The notes: generated from the sequence alone by a model not told the origin. A stretch of 64,000 bases of DNA from Chlorops oryzae (GCA_020466095.1 CM035807.1:110464808-110528807), one strand, 5' to 3'; shown: positions 13,236 to 24,394, numbered from the stretch's first letter. Numbers and translations: made by a program.

Positions 13236-13388
13236 CCCTCTAATGCCACAAATTTTTCTTTCAACGAAAAGTTCAGATGTGACAAATTTTGGGTAAAAAA
13301 ACATGAATCTGAAATAATTATTATTAGTTGTTTTTGGTTATTTTATTCGAAAAAAGGCCGTCTAGAGACGGAGCCAGGAATTAGAGGG
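13236..13388. mobile_element. piggyBac-like MITE, TTAA-flanked, copy A
   Basis: TTAA is followed by CCCTCTAATGCC, and the right end is ATTAGAGGG followed by TTAA. The 153-base interior has no coding potential and contains the palindrome CCGTCTAGAGACGG. TTAA targets and ends starting CCC are hallmarks of the piggyBac superfamily. Assignment rests on those two features only. Confidence 0.65.
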
Positions 13389-13744
13389 TTAACTGAACCC
13401 AGCTTTACTTACAAATGGATCTTCATTTCTTCTATTTAGTACTATTTATATAGGACTAGATAGGAAAACCTTAGCTTAGACTTAACGAATTCTTAACCTT
13501 CGTTCCATTCTGTTGACCTCTAGGCTTTTAACAGGAATATTTGTCTACTTCTCCATGTTATGCTTCGTGCTATTTTCTCCTAAAAAAAAACGCTCATTTA
13601 GAGCTCCTTGCGGAGAGTTTTGAGAGCACTTACGCTACGCTTAAGGAGCACCGTGCGGACTCTTTTGATTGGCTGGGCAAGGCAACAGAAAACATTTAAA
13701 AAAAAATAAACCTTATTTAATTTAAAACCTTCACGAAAATCGTT

Positions 13745-14090
13745 TGAATTAAGGATCTAAGGAGCCCCACACAGCTCTTAAAATTCTTGGTAAATATATT
13801 TGTAAATGGACTTACAAAAAACAAACTGTTGGAAAAATTCTGAATATTTATAAGCATACTTTTGGGTGCTGAACAGTTTTCCAGAACTTTTCTGCAATCA
13901 GATATTTCCGTTCTAAAAATTCATCACTTACAATATATTCTATGAAGAAACTCACCTCCGCTGGTCAACAAGAAAGGAAAAGGCCAAACAAAGAACCTTT
14001 CAAAATTGATCTTTTTGAACTTTTCTGTCATTTTCCAAAACCATTGTATCCTAATGAAGCCTCAAGGATGCCTACTAAAAGATAAGGAAA
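13745..14090 (+). repeat. Duplicated block, unit 1 (partner 16632-16960)
   Basis: Aligns in direct orientation with 16632-16960. Shared pieces include ATACTTTTGGGTGCTGAACA, ATTCTATGAA(G/A)AAACTCACC and CCAAGAAAG-like text, at perhaps 75-80 percent by eye. No ORF is conserved between the two. Confidence 0.6.
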
Positions 14091-14094
14091 TAGA

Positions 14095-15640
14095 GATGAT
14101 ATCAACAAATGCAAACCATGAACTCCATAGCCACCCAAGGCGCTAAAAAAAGATGAACAATCTCCCATTCGATTCATAAAATTTTCTGATCGACCTCCTG
14201 GAAATCTTGCATGAATGGAGAATGATTGACAGGATGTGCAATATACGAAGGAAACTGCTCAAACCGCACAACGGATCTATCTCGCATGTGTGTGTTGCAT
14301 GCAGAGAGTCAAAAAGACGCAAGACTTTTCAAGTTCATGCGTCGATAGGAGTGCACGTCTCCAGGCAAGTAGGTACCTTCAATTGAAGTGCCCCGCCAAT
14401 CCGCCTTGAAAACGTCAAACAGCGAAAATAGCAATTTACGTCCTTAAGGGGGTAAAAAAGAAAGAAGAAGAAAAGAAAAACAAGAAGAGTCGACTCTACG
14501 CTGACTTTGCAAACTCATACCTTTCAAAGACGAAAAGCGCTGAGGAAAGTGGCTTAAAACGAATTCCGCCGTTACTCTGCAGATTACTATACATCGTGAA
14601 TTGCAGCACAGTGGGACTAATTCAACGAAAAACCTTGTCTGTCGGACGTCAAAATAAAATCTCATAACATTCCATTGAGAGTGCAATGAGAATAAAAGGC
14701 AGTTCAGCTCATGCGGGAGATAAGAATAATAAAGAAAAATAAGAACAATATATATATATATATATATGTATGTAGGAATGTATAAAAATGGCGTGGAAAG
14801 GAGTCGACGACTCGTGTACACAACTTTACGTGGTGTTGACACAATTCTTGCCTTTAGCGCCATCATCAACGTTAGCTTCAGCTTTGTCCTCATCTTCCAC
14901 AAGAACGATCTTTATCAGACTCGATGTTCCTCCTTTCATCTTCTGTGACCATAGAAACGAACTTATCACCACCAAGAAAGAAGTTGCATATTTTCTTGAG
15001 AAAATTTAAATAGCACTTTACGTCATTCCGAACGTCATTTTCGTCTTCTTACGGAAGAGCTACGAAGAACAAAAAGAACAAGAAAAGAAAAGCAACAAAA
15101 GGAAAACAAAAAAAAGAATGGAAAGGAAAACTGGAAGGAAATAAGCGAAGATAGAACGTAACTGCAAGCGTCCGAGAAAAGGTAAAGAACGTCAAGGAAA
15201 TTTATGTCACCAATCACTGAAATGGCAATGAAGTGACGTGGGCGCGCTTGGTGGTTTGTGGTTACATTTTGGCTCCGGGAAATAGGAAATTTTCTATTTC
15301 ATGTGCTAAGCTGACACATTGAGGAGATTTAGTAACACTTTCTTTGATTACACGCTTCAGGTGATAATAGTTTTGAGACCACGGCATAATTTTTTTTCTT
15401 TCGCTCAAAACTTTACACAAGCGAAGCCATGAGGCATCCAATTATTATTTTTATATTTTTTTTTTTTTTTTGAAATATAAGAAAAGCACTTTTGCAATAT
15501 TGCTTGAATTTTATTATTGAATAAAAACCCCTAGGAAGAAATAAAAGATATTCGAGAGGGGAAAGAAATTGGGAAGAGTATCAAGCTGCATTGATGGAAG
15601 CTGCAGAGCTCAGACAAACTTTCCTGTAAAAAGGCTAAAG
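14095..15640. other. Non-coding stretch
   Basis: Holds a (TA)n run at about 14751-14767 and low-complexity A/T tracts. The ORFs on both strands around 14.4-14.9 kb show no recognisable protein. Confidence 0.45.
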
Positions 15641-15780
15641 GACACATTGGTCTGAACAGAATGGAACGTAGGATAAGAAGTCGTTTAGCCTAAGCTAAGG
15701 TTTTCGTAACTAGTCCTATACAAATAATACTAAATAGAAGAAATGAAGATCCTTTCGTAAGTAAAGCTGGGTTCAGTTAA

Positions 15781-15932
15781 CCCTCTAATTCCTGGCTCCG
15801 TCTCTAGACGGCCTTTTTTCGAATAAAATTACCAAAAACAACTAATAATAATTATTTCAGATTCATGTTTTTCTACCCAAAATTTGTCACATCTGAACTT
15901 TTCGTTGAAAGAAAAATTGTGGCATTAGAGGG
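15781..15932. mobile_element. piggyBac-like MITE, TTAA-flanked, copy B
   Basis: TTAA (15777-15780), CCCTCTAATTCC, interior, GGCATTAGAGGG, TTAA (15933-15936). It is 152 bases long and in opposite orientation to copy A, as expected from the inverted duplication. Confidence 0.65.
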
Positions 15933-16028
15933 TTAAAACAATTTGCAACTTAAATATACCTTGAACTTTAAGGACTACTCTTTTATGTTGCTTCAAAATA
16001 GAACTTTGATCAGATATAGAGATTATTA

Positions 16029-16240
16029 GTTGCATTTCTGAAATTTAAAGCATACTTTATGGGGCAAAAATTTTTCTTACCAACATTTTGCGAATAAGTT
16101 TAGCGAAGTTGAACTTCAAACCGATTTTCTTACTTCAAAAAAATTCATATTGAATTAAAAATCGATTTGAATCTTAACTTTATGTACGTTGAACAAAATT
16201 TTTACTCCAGAAAGTATGCTTTAAATTTCGAAGAGCCTTA
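16029..16240. mobile_element. hAT-like foldback MITE (CAGGGCTCGG family), copy B
   Basis: Contains the family core (AAAGCATACTTTATGGGGC, GTTTAGCGAAGTTGAACTTC, AAGTATGCTTTAAATTT). The outer end is degenerate (CGAAGAGCCTTA for CCGAGCCCTG), and the other end carries the same truncation as copy A. Confidence 0.75.
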
Positions 16241-16631
16241 ATTATGAACCATTGGTAGAGGCTTAAAATTTTATGAATTTTTTATGTTGAATTTAAATAT
16301 TTTCTGTTGCTCTAACTTTAACTGCAAAGAATATCGAATGCTTGTTTTTAAAAATACATTGAAAACAATAAAATAAATACCGAAAAAGTATCCCAGTTAG
16401 TTACCCCTGGCAATAATATTAGCAAAAGAAATTTGGAATATTTTTCATATGAATAAATTTAATGAATATTTTAACGCCATTTTCTTATAATTTTTATAGA
16501 TTTTTTCTCTTTTTAGCATTTCTCCGAGCTTTACTAATAGGAAAGGGCAACAGGTGATATTAAAATTCAACACCTAAAGATAGGCATTTTAATATTTAAT
16601 AAACAACTCGCGATTAGAGATCAATTAAAGC

Positions 16632-16960
16632 CTTAAGGAGCGCCGCACAACTCTCAAATGTCTAGTTCAAAATATTTTTAAATGGGCCTACAAAAAATAA
16701 TGAGTAGAGTAGTGAGAAACTATTGGAAATATTCTGAAATTTTTATAGGCATACTTTTGGGTGCTGAACAATTTTTGAGATCTTTTTTGCGATCAGATCT
16801 TTTCTTTCTATGAATGCATCACTTACGATGTATTCTATGAAAAAACTCACCACTGCTGATCACCAAGAAAGAAAATTTTTGAAATCTTCCCTCATTATCC
16901 AAAATCAATGTCCCTCGGTGGAGCCTCAAATATGCCAAAGAAGATTAAAAAATACTCAGC
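16632..16960 (+). repeat. Duplicated block, unit 2 (partner 13745-14090)
   Basis: Direct-orientation relative of 13745-14090 (see there). The small ORF at 16810-17001 lies inside this repeat and is not conserved in unit 1. Confidence 0.6.
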
Positions 16961-16964
16961 GAAT

Positions 16965-17856
16965 CTTAAGGGCAAGATTGAATTCAAATATTTTCGCTTA
17001 ATTCTGACTGATGAGGTTTATTAATGACTGTCTCTCTGACTTAATAAGGCTCTAAGAATAAAAAAAAAATCGTTTTTAATAAAATCATTTTTCACTCCAA
17101 AATTGCTTTTTTTCATCTGTTTCAACGCTTCAAGAATATTTTTAGATGACCATAAGTTAATCATTTTCCTATTGGGGCGTATTCAAAAACTTAAAAATCA
17201 CGCAAAAATATTTTCCCAATGGCCGAAGCCGAAGTTGAATTTCATTCAACTCAATTACAAAATTTATAGCCACACTTTTTCCTTTTCCGTTTTCTTTATT
17301 TTTTTTTTATTTATTATTTTTTTTTTTTTGCCTGCATCTTACGAGTAAGAAACGAAAAATCAAAAAGTAATTTCCGCTTCCTTCATCCAATTTTACGCTT
17401 TGTGTGTCATCATAATTGCGACGAAAACTTGATCCTTTGGAAAAGAGCAGAATTTTCTTAAGAACGAAAGGACCGGAAAATGCAAAGGGAAGTTACAAAA
17501 AATAAAGAGTAATCCTTAATAAGGATCTCCCATGTTCGAGCTCAAAAATGTAAAATGTCACAATCTTCCATTAACCGGGTATGCATTTAAATGGAAAACG
17601 CATTCAATAGATGAAAATCGCTCTCATTTCACATGCATATACGCACAACAGACATGTGTATGGATGTATGTACCTATACAGTGCCATGTGTGCGAGTGCG
17701 TAGTCATGTGTATTTAAATTCTTTCAATTAACCAAGCGCAGCCCGAAGTTAATGCGCTTGCCACCAGCTCACACATTTGTTGCCTTTCCAGTTGGACCTT
17801 TCCGTTTTTAATAAGACTTTTATGTGTGCTACACGTGCCTTCCGGGGCAGCTCAGT
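16965..17856. other. Non-coding stretch
   Basis: T-rich runs at 17290-17330. No gene or element border supported. Confidence 0.45.
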
Positions 17857-18498
17857 ACCCTGCAGTAATGAGCCGTTTATTTTCCTAAAAAAGACTAGTC
17901 TTTGACCAGTCTAAATCCTATCGGTTTTATTATGGCAGTTTGCTCTATCGAATTCGGTTAGCCGGCGGTCGATAATAAACGGGTTGGTTTAAGGGTACTC
18001 TTTAAATGACACTTTCATCAACTTAGAATACCCATGTATATAAGCAGGGCTCGGATTTTGTTGCTTTTAAAAATTTAAAGCATACTTTATGGGCGAATAT
18101 TTTCTTTCAAACATTTTGTGAACAAGTTAAGCGAAGTTGAACTTCAAACCGGTTTTCTAACTTCAAAAAAATCCATTTTGCAGATAAAAATCGATGTGAA
18201 TTTTAACATTATGTGAGTTGAAAAAAACTTTTACTCCATAAAGTATGCTTTATATTTTTAAAAGCAACAAAGACCGAGCCCTGTATATAAGAAATTGGTT
18301 TTTTATTTTCCTTATTTGACTCTCCTAAACCAGAAAAAATTACGACAATTGACCAGAAAAAAAAAAGACCTATGGTCAGCCGTCCCTCTCCAATGACAGG
18401 CCCATGTTAAAAAGGTCAATTGAATACATTAGAAGTGGACTAATGATGGGACTAGTACAGGTAACAAGAAGGACTGACAGTCCATATTCCTGCAGGGT
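17857..18498. mobile_element. TIR element ACCCTGCAG / CTGCAGGGT, first copy
   Basis: The left end GTACCCTGCAGTAATG and the right end ATTCCTGCAGGGTACC are inverted. The interior includes GACTAGTCTTTGACCAGTC and other GACCAG motifs. An intact hAT-like MITE with its own target duplication is inserted at 18045-18283, so this element is the older one. A relative with almost the same ends is at 35803-36182. Superfamily not assigned. Confidence 0.55.
18045..18283. mobile_element. Intact hAT-like foldback MITE (CAGGGCTCGG family), copy C, with 8-bp TSD
   Basis: Element of 239 bases running from CAGGGCTCGGATTTTGTTGC to GACCGAGCCCTG. The 8-base sequence TATATAAG occurs immediately before (18037-18044) and after (18284-18291), a perfect target-site duplication. 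An 8-bp TSD with CAGGG ends is the hAT superfamily signature. The interior is an extended inverted repeat (GCATACTTTATGG / CCATAAAGTATGC) with no ORF, so mobility would need a transposase in trans. This copy defines the family. Confidence 0.9.
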
Positions 18499-18499
18499 A

Positions 18500-20110
18500 C
18501 CCTTTTGCATTCATTACACGCACACATTCATGCCCACAGTTAGCAACAGCAAGCACTGCTGTTGCTCGATGGTAAAAGTTCACACTGCAAAGTCGAAGGC
18601 ACAAGAGAGAGAGAGAGAGAAAAAAAAAGATCGCAATAAATGCATTTGAGTACCTTGTATTTAGCATTCAACATGTTGTTGCATGCAAATGATTTCGATT
18701 CGCTAGCCAAATTGTGGTTGCCATGCTGCTTCAATTGTTAGCTCTTATGAATGCATGTGGAACGAAAAGTTCCAACATTCGTTTGATTGAGTGTGCAGTG
18801 TTGTATTTTCTTTGGCTTTTCCAATGGTTTTATTTTGTTTCATTTTTTGTTTGTTTTTTTTTTTGTAGTTATAAGCTCCTTAAAATTGAGTGAGAGTAAT
18901 TGTTGGGTTTTCCATTGTTTTTATTTACTGAAATCGCTTTTTCCGTTCCTTAAAATAAATATTAAAAAAAAAAGAAATAAACGAGATGAAAAAAAACTAA
19001 AAAAAAAAAAAACCGAATCAGTCACTATTAACGTGACAATCAGTTGAAATTTCCATTCAATGGGGACTTTTTTTCTATCAGCTTCCAAGCTATTTCCATA
19101 AAATGTAAAACGAAAGAGGGAGACACAATGAGCCGAAGCAAAACGGAGGGTAGAAAAATTATTCCACTTGGAGCTCGCAGTTCCGAAAACAAATCAAGCA
19201 GAAAGACAAATACATTTCCTTAATGAGGGCACGTTCCGTTCCGTTCAGACATCCTTTAAGTTCTCTGCTTTCAGTTTATTTTCACCCCAATCCAATGTCC
19301 TTTTTTTCGACCATTTCTTCGTTGCATTGAAATGAAGTGAAAATTCCGTTCGATTGAAACGGGAAACTCTTTTTTCAATGCATTTAACTTGACGGGAACG
19401 TTTAGCGACGCATTCACCCGAAGGGACCATAAGGTCCTGAAAAAGTTCAACCAACCAATTCTCTGCGGACATTTTATGTATTGAAATTGCGGATAGAGAG
19501 AAAGAGAAAAAAATCTCTATGTAGTTAAATGCTTACTTTTCGACTTCCCTTAAGCGATAATGTCGATTTATTCGTGATTCAGTGTTGGCGACAAAGTTTT
19601 TCCGCTGAAAAACTGTGAGAAAGTGAGACAAAAAACATATTTTTTTTTAATAAATAGGGAAATTTCTCGACTTCAATAAATACCCATTTTCCGAGAGAGA
19701 TTGATTCGGTTTGTGATGGATAGATTGACTGAATGACAATTTTATTGCTGGCGCAAATCGGCGTTGAAATTGATTTGATTTGAACATTTTCTTTCAAGTG
19801 TTTACGCCCAACGCCCAAAGAAACAAAAATAAAACAAAGTTAAAAAAACTTTTATAAATTAATCTGAACACAACCCTTAAGAGTTAACTCCTAGTTGAGT
19901 ATTGCGAGCCCTCGCATTTCTCCCAACGTGTGAAATTCTGTAGCACCACAGAAGCTTCGCGATGCTTATTTTGGGCCTAAAAAACTTTCTTCATTGCCTG
20001 GCTGGAAATTGTAACTAGATATTGCAAGGGCCCTGGCTAGAATTTCCTTCATTATATCTTAGGCCTGCCCAGTAAAGTCTCACCAGGCTCTTGATAAATT
20101 TGTTAATGCT
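18500..20110. other. Non-coding stretch
   Basis: Short (GA)n at about 18607-18622 and A-runs near 18970-19012. No exon recognised. Confidence 0.45.
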
Positions 20111-20119
20111 TTGGTGCCG

Positions 20120-21290
20120 ATGGTTTCAAACTATCAAAAACATCGATGGTATTTAAAGACCATCGATAGCTTTGATTCATGGAAATATACTTTAGCGTTG
20201 GAAACGTGGTGTTGTCGGTGACAGAGGGCTTTTTTCTTTTTGAAATAGACAGATTCCTAAAATGACTTCAGTTAGTTGAGGGCGAGAGCCGCTCGAAAAT
20301 TATTCTTTCGATTACCAAAATTATCGATTGTCAAAATTATCGATAATCGAAACTATCGATGATGGTGATGGTGAGATTGGTGATGGTGGTGATGATAATA
20401 GTGATGATGATGGTGAGGTTGGTGATGATGTGTGATGATGATGACGATGATTATGATGTTGATGGTGATGATGTTGATGGTGACGATAATGGTGATGATG
20501 ACGATGATGATGGTGATGATGGTGAGGTTGGTGATGATGATGGTGATGACGCTGGTGAGGTTGGTGATGATGATGGTGTTGATGGTGTTGATGGTGTTGA
20601 TGGTGTTGATGGTGTTGATGGTGTTAATGGTGTTGATGGTGTTGATGGTGTTGATGGTGTTGATGGTGATGATGGTGGTGGTGGTGATGATGTTGATGAT
20701 GGTGATGTGGTGTTGATGGTGTTGATGGTGATAATGGTGTTGATGGTGATGATGGTGATGATGATGGTGGTGACGCTGGTGAGGTTGGTGATGATGATGG
20801 TGTTGATGGTGTTGATGGTGTTGATGATTGTGATGGTATTGATGGTGTTGATGGTGTTGATGGTGTTGATGGGTGTTGATGGTGTTGATGGTGTTGATGG
20901 TGTTGATGGTGTTGATGGTGTTGATGATGGTGATTATGGTGATGACGTTGTTGATGGTGATGATGATGATGATGCTGACGTTGATGATGACGGTGATGAC
21001 GGTCATGGTGATGATGATTATGACTTACGCACGCTCTTGCTTCATCACGTCTCGAAAAATCTTCAGAAATTCTGCGAGTCTTATGTGTCCCATTTTACAA
21101 ACCTAATGAGAATTATAGACGTCATGTATTCTTTGCACTGACGCCAGAACGAGGGGTTTTTCCCCATTTGAGGGATTTTTTCGATTTTATCTTTACCCAA
21201 AAATCACTTCAAATGTTTACAAGAGATTTTTACTGATCACTTTCCTTAAGAAAACAGAAATAAAGCGATTTTAAAAAGACAAGAAGAAGA
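20120..21290. repeat. Dispersed TATCGATA repeat, copy 2, expanded by a minisatellite
   Basis: The flanking parts (20120-20356 and 21020-21290) align with 7198-7960. The middle has been replaced or expanded by the GATGGTGTT array. ATCGAT motifs stand at the inner edge exactly where the array begins (AACTATCGATGATGGTG), matching AAACTATCGATGATTTATTG in copy 1. Confidence 0.65.
20357..21020 (+). repeat. GATGGTGTT / GATGGTGAT minisatellite
   Basis: About 660 bases of GATGGT-based units. The 9-base unit GATGGTGTT is nearly homogeneous at about 20575-20670 and 20800-20925. It produces long open frames (Val-Asp-Gly repeats on +, His- or Ile/Asn-rich on -) that are repeat by-products. Confidence 0.95.
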
Positions 21291-21308
21291 AGATCAAAAG
21301 TCTTAGTA

Positions 21309-21328
21309 CACTGAGAGAAAATCTTAAT
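21309..21328 (+). repeat. Element end CACTGAGAGAAA (single end)
   Basis: Preceded by TA, as at 9636 and 38977. No partner end is identified. Confidence 0.35.
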
Positions 21329-21329
21329 A

Positions 21330-22345
21330 CCGAGTAGAAGTCACATATTATAGATAAAAAAAAAACTTAAACTCAATGGAAATATCAACAATCTCCCTGG
21401 CTGCTCTTCAAATCGAATAAACGCAAACTATCCACACAGAAGAGTGTTTAAAACGAACTCCTTCAACGATACCCATATATTCGAAATAGAATTTTCTCTT
21501 TATCATAACTTCTCGTTGAACAAAAATGCAATAAAAACTTTTCGTAATTTGTCTCCATCTTAGTTTCTTACGATTTGTACACAGAAAAGTTCACCGAAAA
21601 GTCTTTGGATAAACAAGTCTCCGAAACTTTTGCTTGTTTTTGTTCAAATCAACTGAATGGATTACAACTATTGTTTGGTCAAACGTTAAAATGAAGCAAA
21701 CGGAGGACGATGATGAGGTGAAGGAGGATGAGGAGGAGTAGGAGTAGGAGGAGGGAGAATGAGGCGGATGTTTGAACTAAAGAATGAAAGAAGAAATTGA
21801 ATGTGCAAAGTGCTGGCTTCCGCTATGGCCAAACAATCCAGGGATATGCTACTCCCTTTCATTTCTACATCGACAGTCAAAACTTCGATCAGCGAAGTTA
21901 CTTCTCCACTTTTCACGATACCCCTCACTTCTCCACCTTTTACCGTCTGACGACTGCAGTGAAGAGAAAATGTCAACCGAAAAGTTGCACTTGCTGCAGC
22001 GTCAATGTACTTTGTGTGCACCGAAAAAAATCTTATGAATATCAAGAAGTTTCATAAAAACGACAAAATCTGTCGCTGGCCCGACATCCTCACATCCCGT
22101 ATCCCTATAGCAATCGTCGCTATGTAATCGCATAGCCGTGTAGTTAGTCGTTCAGTCGAGTGTGATGAGGGTGTTGCTGGAGTTTCAGCGCTTTCTGGTG
22201 CTTTTATTATCTCGTTTACACGCCGAAATGCTTCCGCTCACATCCAAGTTCAGAAGTTGAAATGAGAAATCACAGAACTGCAAAGTTCGGAACTGTGCGC
22301 ACACACAAACACGCAAGCACACACGCACACATAGATGTATAAATG
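21330..22345. other. Non-coding stretch
   Basis: Includes a GAGGA-rich run at about 21715-21760 and short CA-rich text near 22300. No gene recognised. Confidence 0.45.
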
Positions 22346-22347
22346 TA

Positions 22348-22476
22348 CCCAGCAGGAAAAATCCCCCTGACAAAATCAGTGATGTCAGGGTGATTTTGGG
22401 GCCGGCATGTATGCTAAATTGTAGGACACTTTGTATGAAATTTGTACACGAGCTGACAGGGACTTCCTCTGCTGGG
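22348..22476. mobile_element. Short MITE, CCCAGCAG ends
   Basis: The left end CCCAGCAGGAAAAATCCCCC and the right end CTTCCTCTGCTGGG are inverted, and the match continues as CCCCCTGACA versus CTGACAGGGA. The length is 129 bases with no ORF. The 102-bp satellite just downstream carries a very similar CCGCTGGGGATG border in every unit. Confidence 0.6.
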
Positions 22477-22597
22477 GATGCGATGGCGAAAAAGCAATTG
22501 CTCTTTTCTCTCTAAATGTCACTTTATAGAAACCGGTTTGAAAACTCTCTTCTTTGTCTTCTCTTTGAATATTTTTAACAATTTTTGTTCACCTCAG

Positions 22598-22682
22598 CCA
22601 AGGATCGACCCGCGGTCTTCGGATTGTGAGTCGAGCACTTATATACTATGCCATCCATGCTTACGCTCAACTGACTCTAAAG
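22598..22682 (-). repeat. tRNA-like (Pol III A/B box) module
   Basis: On the minus strand, TGGCATAGTATATAAGTGC resembles an A box, and 38 bases later GCGGGTCGATCCTTGG resembles a B box lacking one base of the GGTTCGANTCC consensus. It does not fold into a clean cloverleaf, so I call it a tRNA-derived SINE-like or decayed module, not a tRNA gene. Confidence 0.45.
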
Positions 22683-22794
22683 CCTTATTCCAATTTCAGT
22701 AGCCAATGAGATTCAAGAACATGAACAGCATCCCTCCACATGTCCAATGAACATGTCTATTTCTCGTGCACCAAATTATTGATAGCATGACATG

Positions 22795-23165
22795 TCCATC
22801 ACATGACATGTCACCTATATGTCATCGATGACATCACTGATGACATTGTCATGCAGGTGATAACTTTCCGCTGGGGATGACATGTCCCCCAAATTTGGCA
22901 TGCATGACAATGTCACCTATATGTCATCGATGACATCACTGATGACATTGTCATGCAGATGATAATTTTCCGCTGGGGATGACATGTCCCCCAAATTTGG
23001 CATGCATGACAATGTCACCTATATGTCATCGATGACATCACTGATGACATTGTCATGCAGGTGATAATTTTCCGCTGGGGATGAATTCCAAATTTGCATG
23101 CATGACAATGTCACCTTAACATGAATCACTATGATGCATGCATGATAATTTCCGCTGGATATGTC
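22795..23165 (+). repeat. 102-bp tandem repeat (about 3.5 units)
   Basis: GACATGTCCCCCAAATTTGG starts at 22879 and again at 22981, a 102-base period. Each unit contains ATGTCATCGATGACAT (palindrome), CACTGATGACATTGTCATGC and TTTTCCGCTGGGGATG. Units 1 to 3 are nearly identical. The last copies from about 23080 are shortened and ragged. Confidence 0.9.
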
Positions 23166-23244
23166 ACACAATGTATACATACCAGATGAGGCGTGATGCA
23201 TAATGTTTCTGCCCTGCTGAATATATTTGCCTGCTGGGATAGTT

Positions 23245-24390
23245 ACACAAATCTATACATAGCAATGGAGGCGTGTGCAACAATGCTGCAATGTGGTTAT
23301 GGCAGGAGGATGACAGCACTTTTGAACTTAAATAAATAAATCTTAACTTCAAGGAATTGCACACGTTCGTTGGCTCGCTCACTTGCTCGCTCAAGTGGAA
23401 CGGCATATCCGAAAATAAGTAATGGACAAGAGAAATATTTTTATATACACATGGATGTATTTATGTATGCACGTGTCTGTATGTGTGCACGTGTCTAAGC
23501 TGAGAAACTGTAAGCTGAGATTATGGCATATCCTGACAGTGATTAACAAGCGAGAAGCGCCTTAATAAGAAGCAGACTTTCAGGCAATATGAACTGATTT
23601 TTTTTTTTTTTTTATTTCTTTTGGTCTATTATTTGTTTTGATTTTAAAAATAAAGTTTCTCTTCATCTGCAATTAAAAGCTACAAAAAGAAACTTTCCCC
23701 GAAAAGTGGAGCTTATTACTTTCTGAATCAAAAACTACCGGAAAATGTTCAAGTTTTTTCGAAGCAGTTCGCTATCTGACTCTCAAGTATCAACAAGCTT
23801 GTTTTTTTTCGAAATCAAAATCCCAATGATAAAAAGTTTTCTTTCCTCTTGCTCTTAAGTAAGAAATTGTTGCATACTTCTTTGCGAAAAATAACAAAAA
23901 AATTCATAAAATTCAATTACTCTTTTAAAGAATTTTTATGTACTCAAATAGAAGGAGGGGGAAATAACGGCTGAGATTCCATTGAATTGAAACAAGCCAA
24001 TTTCCTGTCAATATCCTCCGAATGGCTCCTCCATCGAAGCTATTCGATTTCGAAGTTATCAAACCGATAATCGCTTACAAATCGGTACACGAACGATTTG
24101 CCATAACTCATTCATTTGCAGTTACACCAGCGCTCAATTGTTGGCCATTGTATTTATGCCCCGTCGTCCTCCCGGCGCATGCATCCATCACTCCCACTCT
24201 ACGGACATACTGGCGCAGCAGGAAATCGAGACAGAACAAAGCGGTGCAAGTGAGCCGCGCCTCACACAGTGCATTACACGAGAATTAACTGTAAAACTGC
24301 CACACTTCCGTTTCCGTTGCGGCACGTCAGCGAGTCCTGTCCTTCTGAGGAGGACGTAACACCGAGCTTTTGTCTTCAACCAATCGCTGG
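23245..24390. other. Non-coding stretch
   Basis: An open frame at 24022-24288 starts in reasonable context but has no recognised domain, signal peptide or splice sites. I do not call it. Confidence 0.4.
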
Positions 24391-24394
24391 CCAC

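Larger units (their letters stand above)
12710..13677. mobile_element. TIR element CCCAGCCAA / TTGGCTGGG, with nested MITEs
   Basis: The ends CCCAGCCAA (12710-12718) and TTGGCTGGG (13669-13677) are inverted. Next to both ends are related blocks (AGGAGTG..ACTCCTAAAGGCACTC and GAGCTCCTTGCGGAGAGTTTTGAGAGC). A hAT-like MITE and a TTAA-flanked MITE lie inside. I found no clear target-site duplication. Parts of the same family may be at 28.56 and 56.27 kb (CCCAGCAAACATTGGAGTCC; CCCAGTGCTAAATGACTCC). Confidence 0.4.
15645..16240 (-). repeat. Inverted duplicate of 12914-13520
   Basis: Read on the minus strand this block follows 12914-13520 closely. It has the truncated hAT-like MITE, then TTGCAACTTAAATATACCTTG-type unique sequence, then the 152-base TTAA-flanked MITE, then GGGTTCAGTTAA and AGTACTAAATAGAAGAAATG. 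Shared truncation and shared insertions mean that a composite segment was duplicated in inverted orientation about 2.1 kb away. Confidence 0.8.

Noticed and set aside
20353..21141. 217- and 260-codon ORFs rich in His/Ile/Asn/Thr or Val/Asp/Gly/Met
   Set aside because: Direct read-through of the GATGGTGTT minisatellite on either strand.
22795..23165. Regular 102-bp repeats as a possible CRISPR-like array
   Set aside because: Eukaryotic context; whole units are repeated without unique spacers, so this is a satellite.
24022..24288. 88-codon ORF starting MAPPSK
   Set aside because: No recognised motif and no splice or promoter context; overlapping frames are equally open.
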